64,000 nt of DNA from Marinigracilibium pacificum (lineage in GTDB: Bacteria > Bacteroidota > Bacteroidia > Cytophagales > Cyclobacteriaceae), in the NCBI RefSeq assembly GCF_012926615.1, contig NZ_JABBNU010000007.1, forward strand, positions 248,001 to 312,000, given 5' to 3'. A program made the translations under genes and the position numbers. A model generated the notes under the pieces. It was not told where the DNA came from, made no database searches, and worked only from the letters and a program-made list of their open reading frames with translations. Positions 45,647 through 55,300 of this stretch are shown here, piece after piece (within the stretch, counting starts at the first letter, position 1; each line of letters starts with the position of its first letter).

Positions 45647-46420
45647 TTACTGAGCTGCAGCAACATCTCCTGCTTGAGTAGCTACAAGATTGATACCTAC
45701 ATTTACAGTGTTGTAGATGAATTTATCTTTAGCTTTATCAGCAACGCTAGCTTCGTCACCATACATTAATCCCCAGTCAGTTCTGTCGATGTTAAATTTA
45801 GCTTCGGCAGTTACTTTATCTCCTTCTACTGAAACAGAAGCAGGGAAAGCAATATTTTTAGTTGTTCCTCTCATTGTAAGGTTACCACTTACCCAGTGAG
45901 TAGGATTTTCAATCATGAACTCTTCAGCATTAGCTGGTTTGAATTCAGTTTCAAACTGCTCTTTTCCTTCAACTTTCATTGTTTCAGCATCAAAAGCTTT
46001 AACTTCAGTAATTTCAAATGATGCAGTTGGGAATGAATCTGCAGCAAAAAAATCTTCAGACATTAAGTGTCCAGTTAGTTTGTCATTCATGTCATCTTCT
46101 TTGTTTGGATCATTTTCAAGATCTAATACTTCCAAACCTTTGATGTTCATAGTGAATGAACCACTAGTAATTGTTCCATTTTCAATAAATAATTCTCCTT
46201 CAGTTACCGGAATCATACCATTGTGTTTTCCAGTTGGTTTACTTCCGATCCATGTAACCTTACTTTCGTCGTTTGCAGCGAATCTTACTGATGAAACACC
46301 AGCTTCAGCAGCTTCTTGTTCTTCACCTACTACAGCATCTCCTGAATTTGAGTTTCCTCCGCAAGCAGAAAGCATTAATGCTGTAATTGAAGCAAAAGCA
46401 ATACCTTTCAAAATTTTCAT
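45647..46420 (-). CDS. YceI-family lipoprotein
   Basis: A 257-residue lipoprotein (lipid Cys20 in MLSACGG) with a YceI lipocalin-like barrel, which in homologues binds an isoprenoid. Marks are DESKVTWIGSKPTGKHNGMIPVTEG, GSFTMNIKGLEVLDLENDPNKEDDMNDKLTGHLMSEDFFAADSFPTASFEITEV, WVSGNLTMRGTTKNIAFPA and FNIDRTDWGLMYG. The order and spacing match the family well. It is divergent from the hexapeptide protein, with abutting -7 boxes, and has its own terminator, so it is monocistronic. Confidence 0.93.
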   Translation of the reverse strand: MKILKGIAFASITALMLSACGGNSNSGDAVVGEEQEAAEAGVSSVRFAANDESKVTWIGSKPTGKHNGMIPVTEGELFIENGTITSGSFTMNIKGLEVLDLENDPNKEDDMNDKLTGHLMSEDFFAADSFPTASFEITEVKAFDAETMKVEGKEQFETEFKPANAEEFMIENPTHWVSGNLTMRGTTKNIAFPASVSVEGDKVTAEAKFNIDRTDWGLMYGDEASVADKAKDKFIYNTVNVGINLVATQAGDVAAAQ

Positions 46421-46457
46421 AACAAATGTGCTTTAATTAATTTTATTGGTTTAACGA

Positions 46458-46473
46458 CAAAGTTATACTTTTG
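46458..46473. promoter_or_regulatory. Back-to-back divergent -7 boxes
   Basis: CAAAGTTA (46458-46465) is TAACTTTG on the minus strand, serving the YceI gene. TACTTTTG (46466-46473) is on the plus strand, serving the hexapeptide gene. Both match TAnnTTTG exactly and touch each other, so polymerase can probably occupy only one at a time. Confidence 0.5.
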
Positions 46474-46493
46474 TTTAAACAAATTTCAAATAA

Positions 46494-47006
46494 ATGGGAA
46501 ATTTTTTATCAATTCAAAACATTCAACCACAAGTAGGACAGCAGTGTTGGTTTGCTCCTAATTCATATGTAATAGGAGATGTTGAAATGGGTGATCAATG
46601 TACTGTCTGGTTTAATGCGGTAGTAAGGGGCGATGTAAACTCAATCCGGATTGGCAATAAAGTAAATATTCAGGATCAGGCAGTAATTCATTGTACATAT
46701 AAAAAGTATGATGTTGTAATTGGAGACAATGTTTCAATAGGTCATGGAGCTATAGTACATGGATGTCATATTGAAGACAACGTTCTGATTGGAATGGGTG
46801 CAATTGTAATGGATGGTGTTAGAGTAGAAGAGGGCGCTGTTGTGGCCGCAGGTGCAGTAGTATTGGCTGGAACCATAGTTGAAAAAGGGACCATATATGC
46901 TGGAGTCCCTGCTAAGAAGGTAAAAGATGGAGGAGATAATATGAAGGAATTAATTGAGCGAACCGCAAACAATTATCCAATGTATGCTTCCTGGTTTAAA
47001 GAGTAA
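46494..47006 (+). CDS. Gamma-carbonic-anhydrase-like hexapeptide-repeat protein
   Basis: A 170-residue left-handed beta-helix protein of the gamma-CA/YrdA/PaaY group. The hexapeptide pattern runs from about 18 to 140. Metal-ligand-like histidines occur in IHCTYKK and HGAIVHGC, and FNAVVRGDVNSIRIGN holds the family's Arg-Gly-Asp. A C-terminal helix (MKELIERTANNYPMYASWF) completes it. It may bind zinc and act as carbonic anhydrase, or be a thioesterase-like or structural member; the activity is not settled by sequence. Its 3' end overlaps the convergent peptidase gene by 11 bases. Confidence 0.88.
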   Translation: MGNFLSIQNIQPQVGQQCWFAPNSYVIGDVEMGDQCTVWFNAVVRGDVNSIRIGNKVNIQDQAVIHCTYKKYDVVIGDNVSIGHGAIVHGCHIEDNVLIGMGAIVMDGVRVEEGAVVAAGAVVLAGTIVEKGTIYAGVPAKKVKDGGDNMKELIERTANNYPMYASWFKE

Positions 47007-48384
47007 CCGGGAAGCTTACACCATTAACGACTATATATTTAGTCTCGTCAGTATCTATTTTTTGAATTAAGAACGTGGCAGGGCTTAATTTCTCAGGACT
47101 CCAGTCATCATATAGCGGAAGAATGTTAACAGGAAGTGAAGTAGACTCTCTGTTGAGGGAAAGGGTTTCCAGCTTTATGTTTCCAATGCCTTTTTTATGG
47201 AGGTCTTTGAAATTAAGTTTCTGTACATCTTCAATATCGGAAATTGATTTTCCATAAGTATTTACTGGTTTGATTATACAGTCTGTAGCATCAATTTCTA
47301 CAAATCCTTTCGACGTACTTAAATCACCTAGCTCTGAAATAAAACCGAAATAGTAATATTTACTGTTTCCTTGCCAAACCATTTCTCTTTTAATTCCGAT
47401 ATCAGCAATGAAGTTATCATTACCGATATTAAGTGTTGCTTTCCTAATGATAAGATCGAAATAGAATTCAGATATTGATGATAACTTATTATAGTTTAGT
47501 AAATCTTCTTCCGAATATGAGATTTCGTTTGTGAATAAGCATGAAATTAATAGCGATAGAAAATTTAATTTTCGAAGTTTCTCTTCATTTTCATCGCCCG
47601 GAACAAATCCTGATTCAATAAGTACCAATCCCGAATCTTTTGCTTGGAAATTGTCACCAAATGCTCTAGGCTCAAATTTATCGTCATACTTTCCAATTGG
47701 AATTTCATTATTTTCAAGAGAGTTTATTTCATTTATAATCATGTTGATTAATGAAATAGCTCGTTTTCTACTAAGAGTTAGTGTTCTGTTTTTATCAGGA
47801 GCAGTTGCTAAAAATGATAATTCGACATGTTTAAGAGTGTCCTCACAACCGTAGTACTTACTTTGGTTGTGCATGTTTAATGAGTATTTCGGTTGGAAAT
47901 TGTCAAATACCTTTTTGAGAATTTGAGATTCTGGAGCTGTTAATCTTAATGCATCTCTGTTTAGGTCAATATCCCAGGCATTTTCTCTGGTATGATGCGC
48001 TGCACCATCAGGGTTTACCATTGGAATTATTAAAAGGCTACAAGTGCTTTCAATAAAGTCGATTACCTCTTTATATTTATTTCGGTTATTCTGAATAAAA
48101 TAGAAGAAATCGATTACAGCTCTTGTTGCAGTTGGTTCATCACCATGCATTTGGGTCCAAGCCATTATTTTTATTGGTCCGTTACCAAATTTCACACCAT
48201 ATATTTCTCTTTTCTCTACAGAACGGCCTAGTTTTTCTATGGAAAACAGGTTTTCGTCTAAATTGAGGATTTTAGATTTGACAAAATCATATGAGGGGAA
48301 CCTTAAATTATTTTCAGGATCCTGTAAATGATGAAAATCATTATAAATTGATTTTAAAAATGCATCTTTAGTATCTTTCCTCAT
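46996..48384 (-). CDS. M14-family zinc carboxypeptidase
   Basis: A 462-residue peptidase. The zinc ligands are His80 and Glu83 in QMHGDEPTATRA and His172 in NMHNQ. The carboxylate-binding Arg is in DIDLNRDAL (Arg143), and a catalytic Glu is in VLIESGF. The catalytic domain fills about 20-290; the rest is beta-rich and unknown. There is no signal peptide, so it acts inside the cell or leaves by an unseen route. It is divergent from the DinB gene and overlaps the hexapeptide gene at the 3' ends. Confidence 0.88.
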   Translation of the reverse strand: MRKDTKDAFLKSIYNDFHHLQDPENNLRFPSYDFVKSKILNLDENLFSIEKLGRSVEKREIYGVKFGNGPIKIMAWTQMHGDEPTATRAVIDFFYFIQNNRNKYKEVIDFIESTCSLLIIPMVNPDGAAHHTRENAWDIDLNRDALRLTAPESQILKKVFDNFQPKYSLNMHNQSKYYGCEDTLKHVELSFLATAPDKNRTLTLSRKRAISLINMIINEINSLENNEIPIGKYDDKFEPRAFGDNFQAKDSGLVLIESGFVPGDENEEKLRKLNFLSLLISCLFTNEISYSEEDLLNYNKLSSISEFYFDLIIRKATLNIGNDNFIADIGIKREMVWQGNSKYYYFGFISELGDLSTSKGFVEIDATDCIIKPVNTYGKSISDIEDVQKLNFKDLHKKGIGNIKLETLSLNRESTSLPVNILPLYDDWSPEKLSPATFLIQKIDTDETKYIVVNGVSFPVTL

Positions 48385-48421
48385 ATTTTAATTTTATTCA
48401 AAACCTATTTAATATTGAAAA

Positions 48422-48937
48422 ATGAATATTCAGAAACCCACTAAGGATGAGTATCCGGAGTTTTATCAATCATATATTGAATCTGTCCCTGATGATGTGA
48501 CCCAATTTCTTGAAAAACAGTGGGTCGAAATTAAGACATTTATGGCAAATACTTCCAAATCAAAGCTTAATTACCGCTATGATATTGGTAAATGGACAAT
48601 AGCGGAGGTGTTTGGGCATATTGTTGAAGTTGAAAAAGTTATGGGATACAGGTTTTTAGCCTTTTCAAGGAGAGATGTTAATTCTATTCCTGGTTTTAAT
48701 GAAGATCAATATGTATCCGAATCAGTATCAAATAGAATGAAACCTGAGGAATTAGCGGATTGGTGGTATTTCGAGCGTGGAGCAAATTTAAATTTACTAA
48801 AATCAATTAATGAAGAGAGTTTGAATTTTATTGGTAAGGCTAATGAATTAGAGATTAAAACCAGTGCTCTGCCATATATTTTAGCAGGTCATGCTCAACA
48901 TCATGTCAATATTTTGCATGAACGTTATGGAATTTGA
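48422..48937 (+). CDS. DinB-family four-helix protein
   Basis: A 171-residue protein of the DinB/YfiT superfamily, a four-helix bundle with a metal site made of three histidines. The His positions seen are in FGHIVEVEKVMGYRF and GHAQHHVNILHERYG. Such proteins are thiol-dependent transferases or of unknown role. No signal peptide is present. It faces a small membrane protein gene 37 bases downstream. The substrate cannot be inferred. Confidence 0.85.
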   Translation: MNIQKPTKDEYPEFYQSYIESVPDDVTQFLEKQWVEIKTFMANTSKSKLNYRYDIGKWTIAEVFGHIVEVEKVMGYRFLAFSRRDVNSIPGFNEDQYVSESVSNRMKPEELADWWYFERGANLNLLKSINEESLNFIGKANELEIKTSALPYILAGHAQHHVNILHERYGI

Positions 48938-48974
48938 TTATATTGATAATTAATACAAAACCGTCTGAAAATAT

Positions 48975-49313
48975 ATGAAATTCATCTTCAAAATAATTAT
49001 TACAGCGCTGGCTGTATTTGCGGGAGCATATATAATTCCTGGAGTTCACACAGAAAGCTTCTCTGTAGCCCTAATTCTAGCTTTAGTTTTAACTGTTTTA
49101 AATGTTACTATTAAGCCATTATTGGTAATATTAACTATTCCAATTACCATTGTAACACTAGGGTTATTTTTACTGGTAATTAATGCCTTAATAATTTTAC
49201 TTGCAGATTATTTGGTAAGTGGCTTTTCAGTAAGTGGGTTTTGGACAGCATTGCTTTATTCTATTGTAGTTTCGATAATGGTAAGTATTTTTGAGTCGTT
49301 TGATAAAGATTAA
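48975..49313 (+). CDS. Small membrane protein of the phage-holin-4-like (DUF360-type) family
   Basis: A 112-residue protein with four membrane helices, like the 4-TMS holin-like family that is widespread in bacteria and is not a prophage mark in itself. Its typical pieces are AGAYIIPGVHTESFSVALILALVLTVLN, NVTIKPLLVILTIPITIVTLGLFLLVINALIILLADYLVSGF and the end SIFESFDKD. The next gene begins one base after its stop. Function is unknown. Confidence 0.87.
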   Translation: MKFIFKIIITALAVFAGAYIIPGVHTESFSVALILALVLTVLNVTIKPLLVILTIPITIVTLGLFLLVINALIILLADYLVSGFSVSGFWTALLYSIVVSIMVSIFESFDKD

Positions 49314-49314
49314 T

Positions 49315-49806
49315 ATGAAAGATTTAATAGAAAAAATTAAAAGTGAGAAAAAAGCCTATCTCATTAATGATGAAGAAGAGAATTCTCCTGATTTTGTAAA
49401 TTTCTTTTTCATTACTGAAAAAAATGGTGAAGAGGAATTAGTCAATGCTGTGTTATACACGCTAGAAATGTATTATCAGTCTGAAGTTTTTGCTAAAGCG
49501 GAAGATGAAACCTTAAAACGTTATCCTGAATACGAAAAATTACAGAAAGGAAAGGAGCTTCCTGAACAAAAGACTGAGGAAATTGAGATGTTTCTAACAG
49601 AAGTTATGGATCAAATTGAGGAAGACGGAGAAATTCAGGTTAGTGAACATGTGTTTGAAGAAAATGAAGATGGCGTATTGATGGTTGAAGCTGGTTTGAA
49701 TATGCCTGAAGTTACTGAAACTGAGATTATGAATTTTATTAATAACTTTAATAATGATAATCTTAGTTTAGATGATAGCTTGTACTCATTTGAGCTCGAT
49801 GGTTAG
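49315..49806 (+). CDS. Acidic hypothetical protein
   Basis: I chose ATG 49315, one base after the preceding stop; a longer frame from 49291 lies inside the membrane-protein gene. The 163-residue product is strongly acidic (EEENSPDFVNFFFITEKNGEEEL; EDGEIQVSEHVFEENEDGVLMVEAG) with helix-strand alternation and no signal peptide. I recognise no family. The close spacing points to co-expression with the small membrane protein. Confidence 0.7.
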   Translation: MKDLIEKIKSEKKAYLINDEEENSPDFVNFFFITEKNGEEELVNAVLYTLEMYYQSEVFAKAEDETLKRYPEYEKLQKGKELPEQKTEEIEMFLTEVMDQIEEDGEIQVSEHVFEENEDGVLMVEAGLNMPEVTETEIMNFINNFNNDNLSLDDSLYSFELDG

Positions 49807-49845
49807 AATTCGGAACATTTTTAAAGTTTTTGTGGTTATCCGAAT

Positions 49846-50751
49846 ATGTTAAAAGTTGCCTGGGCAGAATCTTATTGTCATCCATTACCGGAAGGACATA
49901 GGTTTCCAATGGAGAAATATATTTTACTTCCTCAACAATTATTGTATGAGGGGACTTTAAATAATGAAAATTTATTCACTCCCGAATTACCGTTAGATGA
50001 TGAATTATTTTCTTTGGTTCATTCTCAGGAGTATATAAACAAGCTAAATCAACTTACTTTATCAAGGTCTGAAGAACGGAGGACAGGGTTTCCATTATCT
50101 GAAAGTTTAATCCATAGAGAAAAGCAAATAATCAGGGGATCTGTCGATGCTACTTTGTTTGCATTAAAGTTTGGCTGTGCAATGAATATTGCAGGAGGTA
50201 CTCACCATGCTTTTTCGAATAAGGGGGAAGGATTTTGTTTACTTAATGACATAGCTGTGTCAGCCCAATATTTGGTGGAATATTTTGGATTTAAAAGTAT
50301 ATTAATTGTTGATTTGGATGTCCATCAGGGGAACGGAACTGCTGAAATATTTACCAGTTCAAAAGAAGTTTTTACATTTTCAATGCATGGAAAAAATAAT
50401 TACCCACTGCATAAGGAAAAATCTGATCTAGACATAGAACTTGAAGACGGAACTGGAGATAAAGAGTATTTAGCTTTATTAGACGCCAACTTAAAGTCAT
50501 TGGTAGATAGATTAAATCCAGAATTTATTTTTTTTCAAAGTGGTGTAGATGTATTGAAGACAGATAAATTAGGTAGATTAGGTATGTCTATTTCAGGATG
50601 TAAAGATAGAGACCGTCTGGTGTTTGAAATCTGCAAAAATAATAATATACCGGTTATGGTTAGTATGGGAGGTGGGTATTCGGAAGAAATAAGGTTCATA
50701 ATTGAAGCTCACGCTAATACTTATAGGTTGGCCCAGGAAATATTTTTCTAA
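49846..50751 (+). CDS. Histone-deacetylase-family amidohydrolase
   Basis: A 301-residue zinc hydrolase of the class II HDAC/AcuC/acetylpolyamine family, cytosolic. The active-site His pair is His120-His121 in GGTHHAFSNKGEGFCLLND. The zinc ligands include Asp156 and His160 in VDLDVHQGNGTAEIF, and the Asp in FQSGVDVLKTDKLGRLGMS. The end has the glycine-rich SMGGGY with the usual Tyr. The substrate is an acetylated amine or lysine, not defined. An inverted repeat ATTCGGA / TCCGAAT (49808-49845) abuts its start codon. Confidence 0.9.
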   Translation: MLKVAWAESYCHPLPEGHRFPMEKYILLPQQLLYEGTLNNENLFTPELPLDDELFSLVHSQEYINKLNQLTLSRSEERRTGFPLSESLIHREKQIIRGSVDATLFALKFGCAMNIAGGTHHAFSNKGEGFCLLNDIAVSAQYLVEYFGFKSILIVDLDVHQGNGTAEIFTSSKEVFTFSMHGKNNYPLHKEKSDLDIELEDGTGDKEYLALLDANLKSLVDRLNPEFIFFQSGVDVLKTDKLGRLGMSISGCKDRDRLVFEICKNNNIPVMVSMGGGYSEEIRFIIEAHANTYRLAQEIFF

Positions 50752-50794
50752 CGAATAGTGTAACAATCCTCTTTTCTACATAGTTTTTATAATT

Positions 50795-51496
50795 ATGAAA
50801 GATCAAGTGGCTTTGCGTTTAAGTGCGATTTATGCCGTACTTTTTGTTACTCTCTTATGGGGGGTTAAAGCACTTGAACTATCAATGAATATTAGCTTAG
50901 GTTTTCTTGGAGTTTTTCCGGGAAATGGTAAAGGAATGCTTGGGATATTCACTGGTCCTTTGGTACATGGGAACTTTGATCACTTAATAAGTAATAGCCT
51001 CCCGTTATTAGTGTTAATTACCGGTACCTTTTTTTTCTATCGGAAAGTTGCCATCCATGTTTTTATAGTTGTTTATGTTTTAAGTGGATTTTTGGTTTGG
51101 TTATTTGCCAGGGAAGCCTATCACATTGGTTCTTCCGGAATCGTTTATGGGTTAGTTTTCTTTTTATTTTTTAGTGGGTTGTTTCGACGTGAATACAGAT
51201 CACTAATTATTTCATCTGCCGTCTTTCTATTATATGGAACTACCTTCCCGGGAATATTACCTGGTGATCCGTTTATTTCATTTGAGTCTCATTTAGCAGG
51301 TGCATTTTCGGGATTGATAGGAGCATATATTTATAAGGACCAGCCGTTATTTGGTATACCGAATATTACTGATGAAGCTAATATTGAAAAAGAAAAACCA
51401 ACCGGAGTTGTTGATTCTCCTAATTACACTTGCAATCACTCAGGCACCGAGAAAGATGAAATAAATTATTATTTTAAAGAAAAAGAAATTGAATAG
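50795..51496 (+). CDS. Rhomboid-family intramembrane serine protease
   Basis: A 233-residue membrane protease with six helices. The catalytic Ser114 is in IGSSGIVYG and the catalytic His166 is in ESHLAGAFSG. The HGNFDHLISN loop before the third helix holds the oxyanion Asn/His residues. The N-terminus is short, and a hydrophilic tail of about 45 residues follows the last helix. Substrates are unknown. It begins 43 bases after the deacetylase gene. Confidence 0.92.
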   Translation: MKDQVALRLSAIYAVLFVTLLWGVKALELSMNISLGFLGVFPGNGKGMLGIFTGPLVHGNFDHLISNSLPLLVLITGTFFFYRKVAIHVFIVVYVLSGFLVWLFAREAYHIGSSGIVYGLVFFLFFSGLFRREYRSLIISSAVFLLYGTTFPGILPGDPFISFESHLAGAFSGLIGAYIYKDQPLFGIPNITDEANIEKEKPTGVVDSPNYTCNHSGTEKDEINYYFKEKEIE

Positions 51497-51521
51497 AATT
51501 TCCTCAAATCAAATGTATTTA

Positions 51522-51529
51522 TATCTTTG
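51522..51529 (+). promoter_or_regulatory. -7 promoter box for the OmpH-like lipoprotein gene
   Basis: TATCTTTG matches TAnnTTTG exactly, 33 bases upstream of the start at 51563. This spacing argues for the downstream ATG (51563) over the one at 51545. Confidence 0.45.
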
Positions 51530-51562
51530 CAGGCGATATAAAACATGAAAAGTGGAGATTTT

Positions 51563-52204
51563 ATGAAAAACATTTTTAAGATAAGTTCTTTTTTAGCTTT
51601 TGCAGTGCTGATTTTTGTTTCGTGTAACCAGCAAGGAACTTCAGAAACCACAGGAGAGGCGACTGGTGAATCAACTGCTTCAGATGTAATCGCATCAGAT
51701 CTAAAAGTAGGTTATGTTAATTCTGATAGCCTGACTAAAAATTATGCTTTTTATCAAGATGTACTTAAAGATCTTGAATCTGAAAGAACACGTCTTGAAA
51801 AACAATTAGAAAGCCGAGCTCAAGGGTTACAAAAAGAAATCGAAGACTTTCAAAAAACAGCTCAAAACCTGACTTTAGGACAAGCAAGGAATATTGAGGA
51901 AAATCTTCAAAGAAAGCAGCAAAATTTAATGATGCAGAGAGAAAATTTTGCTCAAACTTTAAGAATGACTGAGGCTGAAAAGACAACTGAAGTTTTTGAA
52001 AAAATAAATACCTTTATTTCTGATTACAGTAAAGAAAAAGGTTATCACATGATATTTAAGTTTTCTCCATCTGAAAGCATTTGGTATGCAGATGAAAGAA
52101 TGGATGTTACTAGTGATATTGTTGATGGACTTAACGCAGCTTACGATGCAGAGAAGTCTGCACCTGCAAAAGAAGAGTCAACTGAGGCTGATTCTATCAA
52201 ATAA
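51563..52204 (+). CDS. OmpH/Skp-like lipoprotein
   Basis: The ATG at 51563 gives a lipoprotein signal (MKNIFKISSFLAFAVLIFVSC, lipid Cys21); the ATG at 51545 would add six residues. The product of 213 residues has a Skp/OmpH domain: strand VGYVNSDSLTKNYAFYQDVLKDLESE, then a long coiled coil (about 60-140) and GYHMIFKFSPSESIWYADERMDVTSDIV. Skp proteins hold unfolded barrel proteins in the periplasm. Being lipid-anchored is unlike E. coli Skp but common in Bacteroidota. A Thr/Glu-rich linker follows the lipid Cys. Confidence 0.88.
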   Translation: MKNIFKISSFLAFAVLIFVSCNQQGTSETTGEATGESTASDVIASDLKVGYVNSDSLTKNYAFYQDVLKDLESERTRLEKQLESRAQGLQKEIEDFQKTAQNLTLGQARNIEENLQRKQQNLMMQRENFAQTLRMTEAEKTTEVFEKINTFISDYSKEKGYHMIFKFSPSESIWYADERMDVTSDIVDGLNAAYDAEKSAPAKEESTEADSIK

Positions 52205-52224
52205 GATATTGAATTTTAAAGCAT

Positions 52225-52259
52225 AAGAGGGACATGTAATGAATGTTCCTCTTTTTTTT
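52225..52259 (+). terminator. Terminator after the OmpH-like gene
   Basis: An 11-base stem AAGAGGGACAT / ATGTTCCTCTT with one G-U pair, a seven-base loop and a run of Ts to 52259. It isolates the following locus from upstream transcription. Confidence 0.85.
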
Positions 52260-52335
52260 ATAGTTTTTTATTGAATTGCTTTCATTTTTTTTATATTGGT
52301 CATTGATTTTTTGATATTTTTTTTAATGTAATTCA

Positions 52336-55300
52336 ATGATAAACAAGCTCATTGGTCTGATTGGTGCCCGTCCTGAAGAGAAGGAGAAAGTATTGTTGCT
52401 GTTGGCAAAGGGGTTTTTCATGGGGATATTCCTTGCTGGATATACTGTTACAGCCCAGACTTTATTTATCAATAGAATTGGCGCTGATAAACTGGATACG
52501 GCATTTGTTCTTACCGGTTTATTGGGAGTTGTCGTTACTTGGGTTTATTCAAAACTCCAACACAATATCCATTATTCAAGACTGGTAATAGGTAACATCA
52601 TATTAGTAATCCTGATGGTATTAGGTATCAGGGTTTTATTCTGGTATTTTGGATCCCTAGATTGGTTAATATATACCTTATATATATTGTATGGTCCCAT
52701 TAATGCATTAATCATTTTAGGTTTTTGGGGTGTATTTTTAAGATTGTTTAATCTAAGGCAATCAAAAAGGATAATTGGTGGGATTGATAGCGGTCAATTA
52801 AGTGCATCAATATTAACTTTTTTCGCACTTCCCTTTATTAATAAATTTGTTGGAGCCTCTGATATTTTAGTTCTAACCAATGGTTGTTTAATCATTTCAT
52901 TATCCTTCCTACTGATCATAGTTAGTAAATACGATATTGATTTTACTAAAATCAAAACGAAAGAGGAGAAGAGAAGTCTCAAATTCAAAAATTTATTTAA
53001 GCGAAAATATATTGTATTGCTTTCAGCATTTCTGATAGTATCAATGATCGCTCTTAAGTTCATTGAATTTATTTACTCTAATGTTCTGGAAGAAAGATAT
53101 ATCAATGATGAACAAAGTCTGTTTGCATTTATTGGTATCGCTAATGGTACAATAATGATACTGAGCTTCATGATTCAAACTTTCGTTAATGATAAGATTA
53201 TTGCCGATTATGGAGTGAAAGTAGCAGTATTGGTTATGCCTGTAATTCTAGGTATTTTAAGTTTAGTCGCAATATTTATCGCTACTGCTTTTGGTTTTTC
53301 TATTATTGAATCTGCTGGCTTTGCAGCATATTTCATAGTAATTGTAGGAGCCTATGTCTTTACAACCTCCCTAAGAGATGCAATGGAAAATCCTGCCTTT
53401 AAATTATATTTTTTGCCCTTAGAAGATAATATCAGATTTGATATTCAAACTAAAATTGAAGGTGTAATAGGTCAGGTTGCAACACTATTAGCAGGAGGGC
53501 TGATGCTATTACTGTCTTTTATAAATCTTGATCAGGCATTCTTTTTAATGTCACTGGTTTTTGTAGTAATAGTAATGGTTTTTGTGGTTAATGCTCTACA
53601 TAAATCCTACACAGATGTTCTTCATAAAAAATTATCTGCATTAAAACAGTCAAGGCAAGTCATTGAAGAAGATTTACCTGTTAAATCAGCTGTATTGAGT
53701 AAAGAAGTTGTACTCAGCTTATTAAAGTCTGACCTAAATACTGTTACCTTAAATCTTGATTTGGTAAAGAAAGTTGAGCCGGCCCAGTATTATGATCTAT
53801 TATATTATCTATTAAAAAATGAAAATGTGGATGTAATCATGTACATCCTGAAAGTTATTACTGAAGTAAAACCACTGTCTTCTTTACCATACTTGAATGA
53901 CCTAATTGAAAATTCTGAACATGGACAGGTTAAGGTAATGGCCGAAAATGCCAGGTCAATGATTTTTCATTTTAAAGGAATAATGGATGATGGGAAATTA
54001 TTGGATCAAATGGCTAGATCCTCTAATAATTATGAAAGAGAGTTTGTTGCCCATTATCTTGTTAATGAAGAATCCTCAAAAAATGATGATCTTCTACATC
54101 TACTGTTGAGAGATCCAAATAATCAGGTTAGGAAATCTGCAATTATTGCTGCTGGAAATATTAAAAGACAGGAGTTTTGGCCTGTATTATTAGAATTGAT
54201 TCAATCAAATACATTCGGGTCTTTAGCTCAAAAGTCCTTGGCCATAATTGGTGACCCTGTTATCAATAGACTTGAATCCGTTTTTTATAAGTCTGGACAA
54301 TCATTGCAAACTATGCGAAGAGTTTTGAAGACTTATGGAAGGATTGGGTCAGAAAAAGCTAAAGAAGTTCTTTGGAATAAAATGGATTATCCTGATAAGC
54401 AAATTCAACAAGAAGTTTTAGATAATCTTTCCAAAGTAGGGATAATCATCAATAAAGAAAGAGCATCTCGTATAAAAGATATTATAAAGGGTGATTTGGT
54501 TAATATATTATGGAACGATCTTGCCATTAAGTCAATACAAATTGATATTGATAACCAACTTCATGATGCTTTAAAAGAGGAAAACAATAGGACGTTTGAT
54601 CATATATATACACTGCTTTCAATGATTTATGATTCTTCTTCAATCGAAACAGTTAAAGAAAATATAGAAAGTCAAAATCCTGATAATATAACATTTGCAA
54701 TAGAATTACTAGATGTCTTTTTGGATGATGACCTCAAAGAATATTTAATTCCTGTTTTGGATGATATTCCGCTTGACGAAAAGTTAGCTAAACTTAATAT
54801 ATACGATCCATTCGAAAAGGTTACCGATGCGGATCTCTGTAAAAACATTATTAACAGGGACTACAATCAAATAAGCAGATGGACTAAGGCATGCGCGTTA
54901 TTTAATATGGCATTTCTTGATGATGATCATGTTATTTCAGATGACCTTGTTGCGCAATTATTTAATCCGGACCCTTTGTTGTGTGAAACAGCTGCATGGG
55001 TGATTTATGCACATTCACCATATGATTTTGAAGTCTTAAGTAAAAGGATTCCTGAAAATTCACGAAAGTATATAACTAAGCTTATTCCTGAGATTGATAA
55101 CCACAATATCAATGATATTTTCAAATTGAGATTTGGTAAAGCAAGATTTCTCAAAAAGGTTGAGTTGTTTTCTTCTTTGAGTACAAATGTTTTAAATGAA
55201 GTTTTGGAGGTGTGTAAAGAGGTGTATTATCCTGAAGGAGCTTCATTAGACTTAAAGGGTAAATATAGTGTTAGTGATATAATTCTCTTATTTAAAGGAA

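Noticed and set aside
45915-46436. 173-codon plus-strand frame antisense to the YceI gene
   Set aside because: Opposite a clear YceI lipoprotein; composition is Ser/Pro-rich as expected from reversed codons.
48975-49313. Prophage holin
   Set aside because: The family is widespread in bacterial chromosomes and no other phage gene is nearby.
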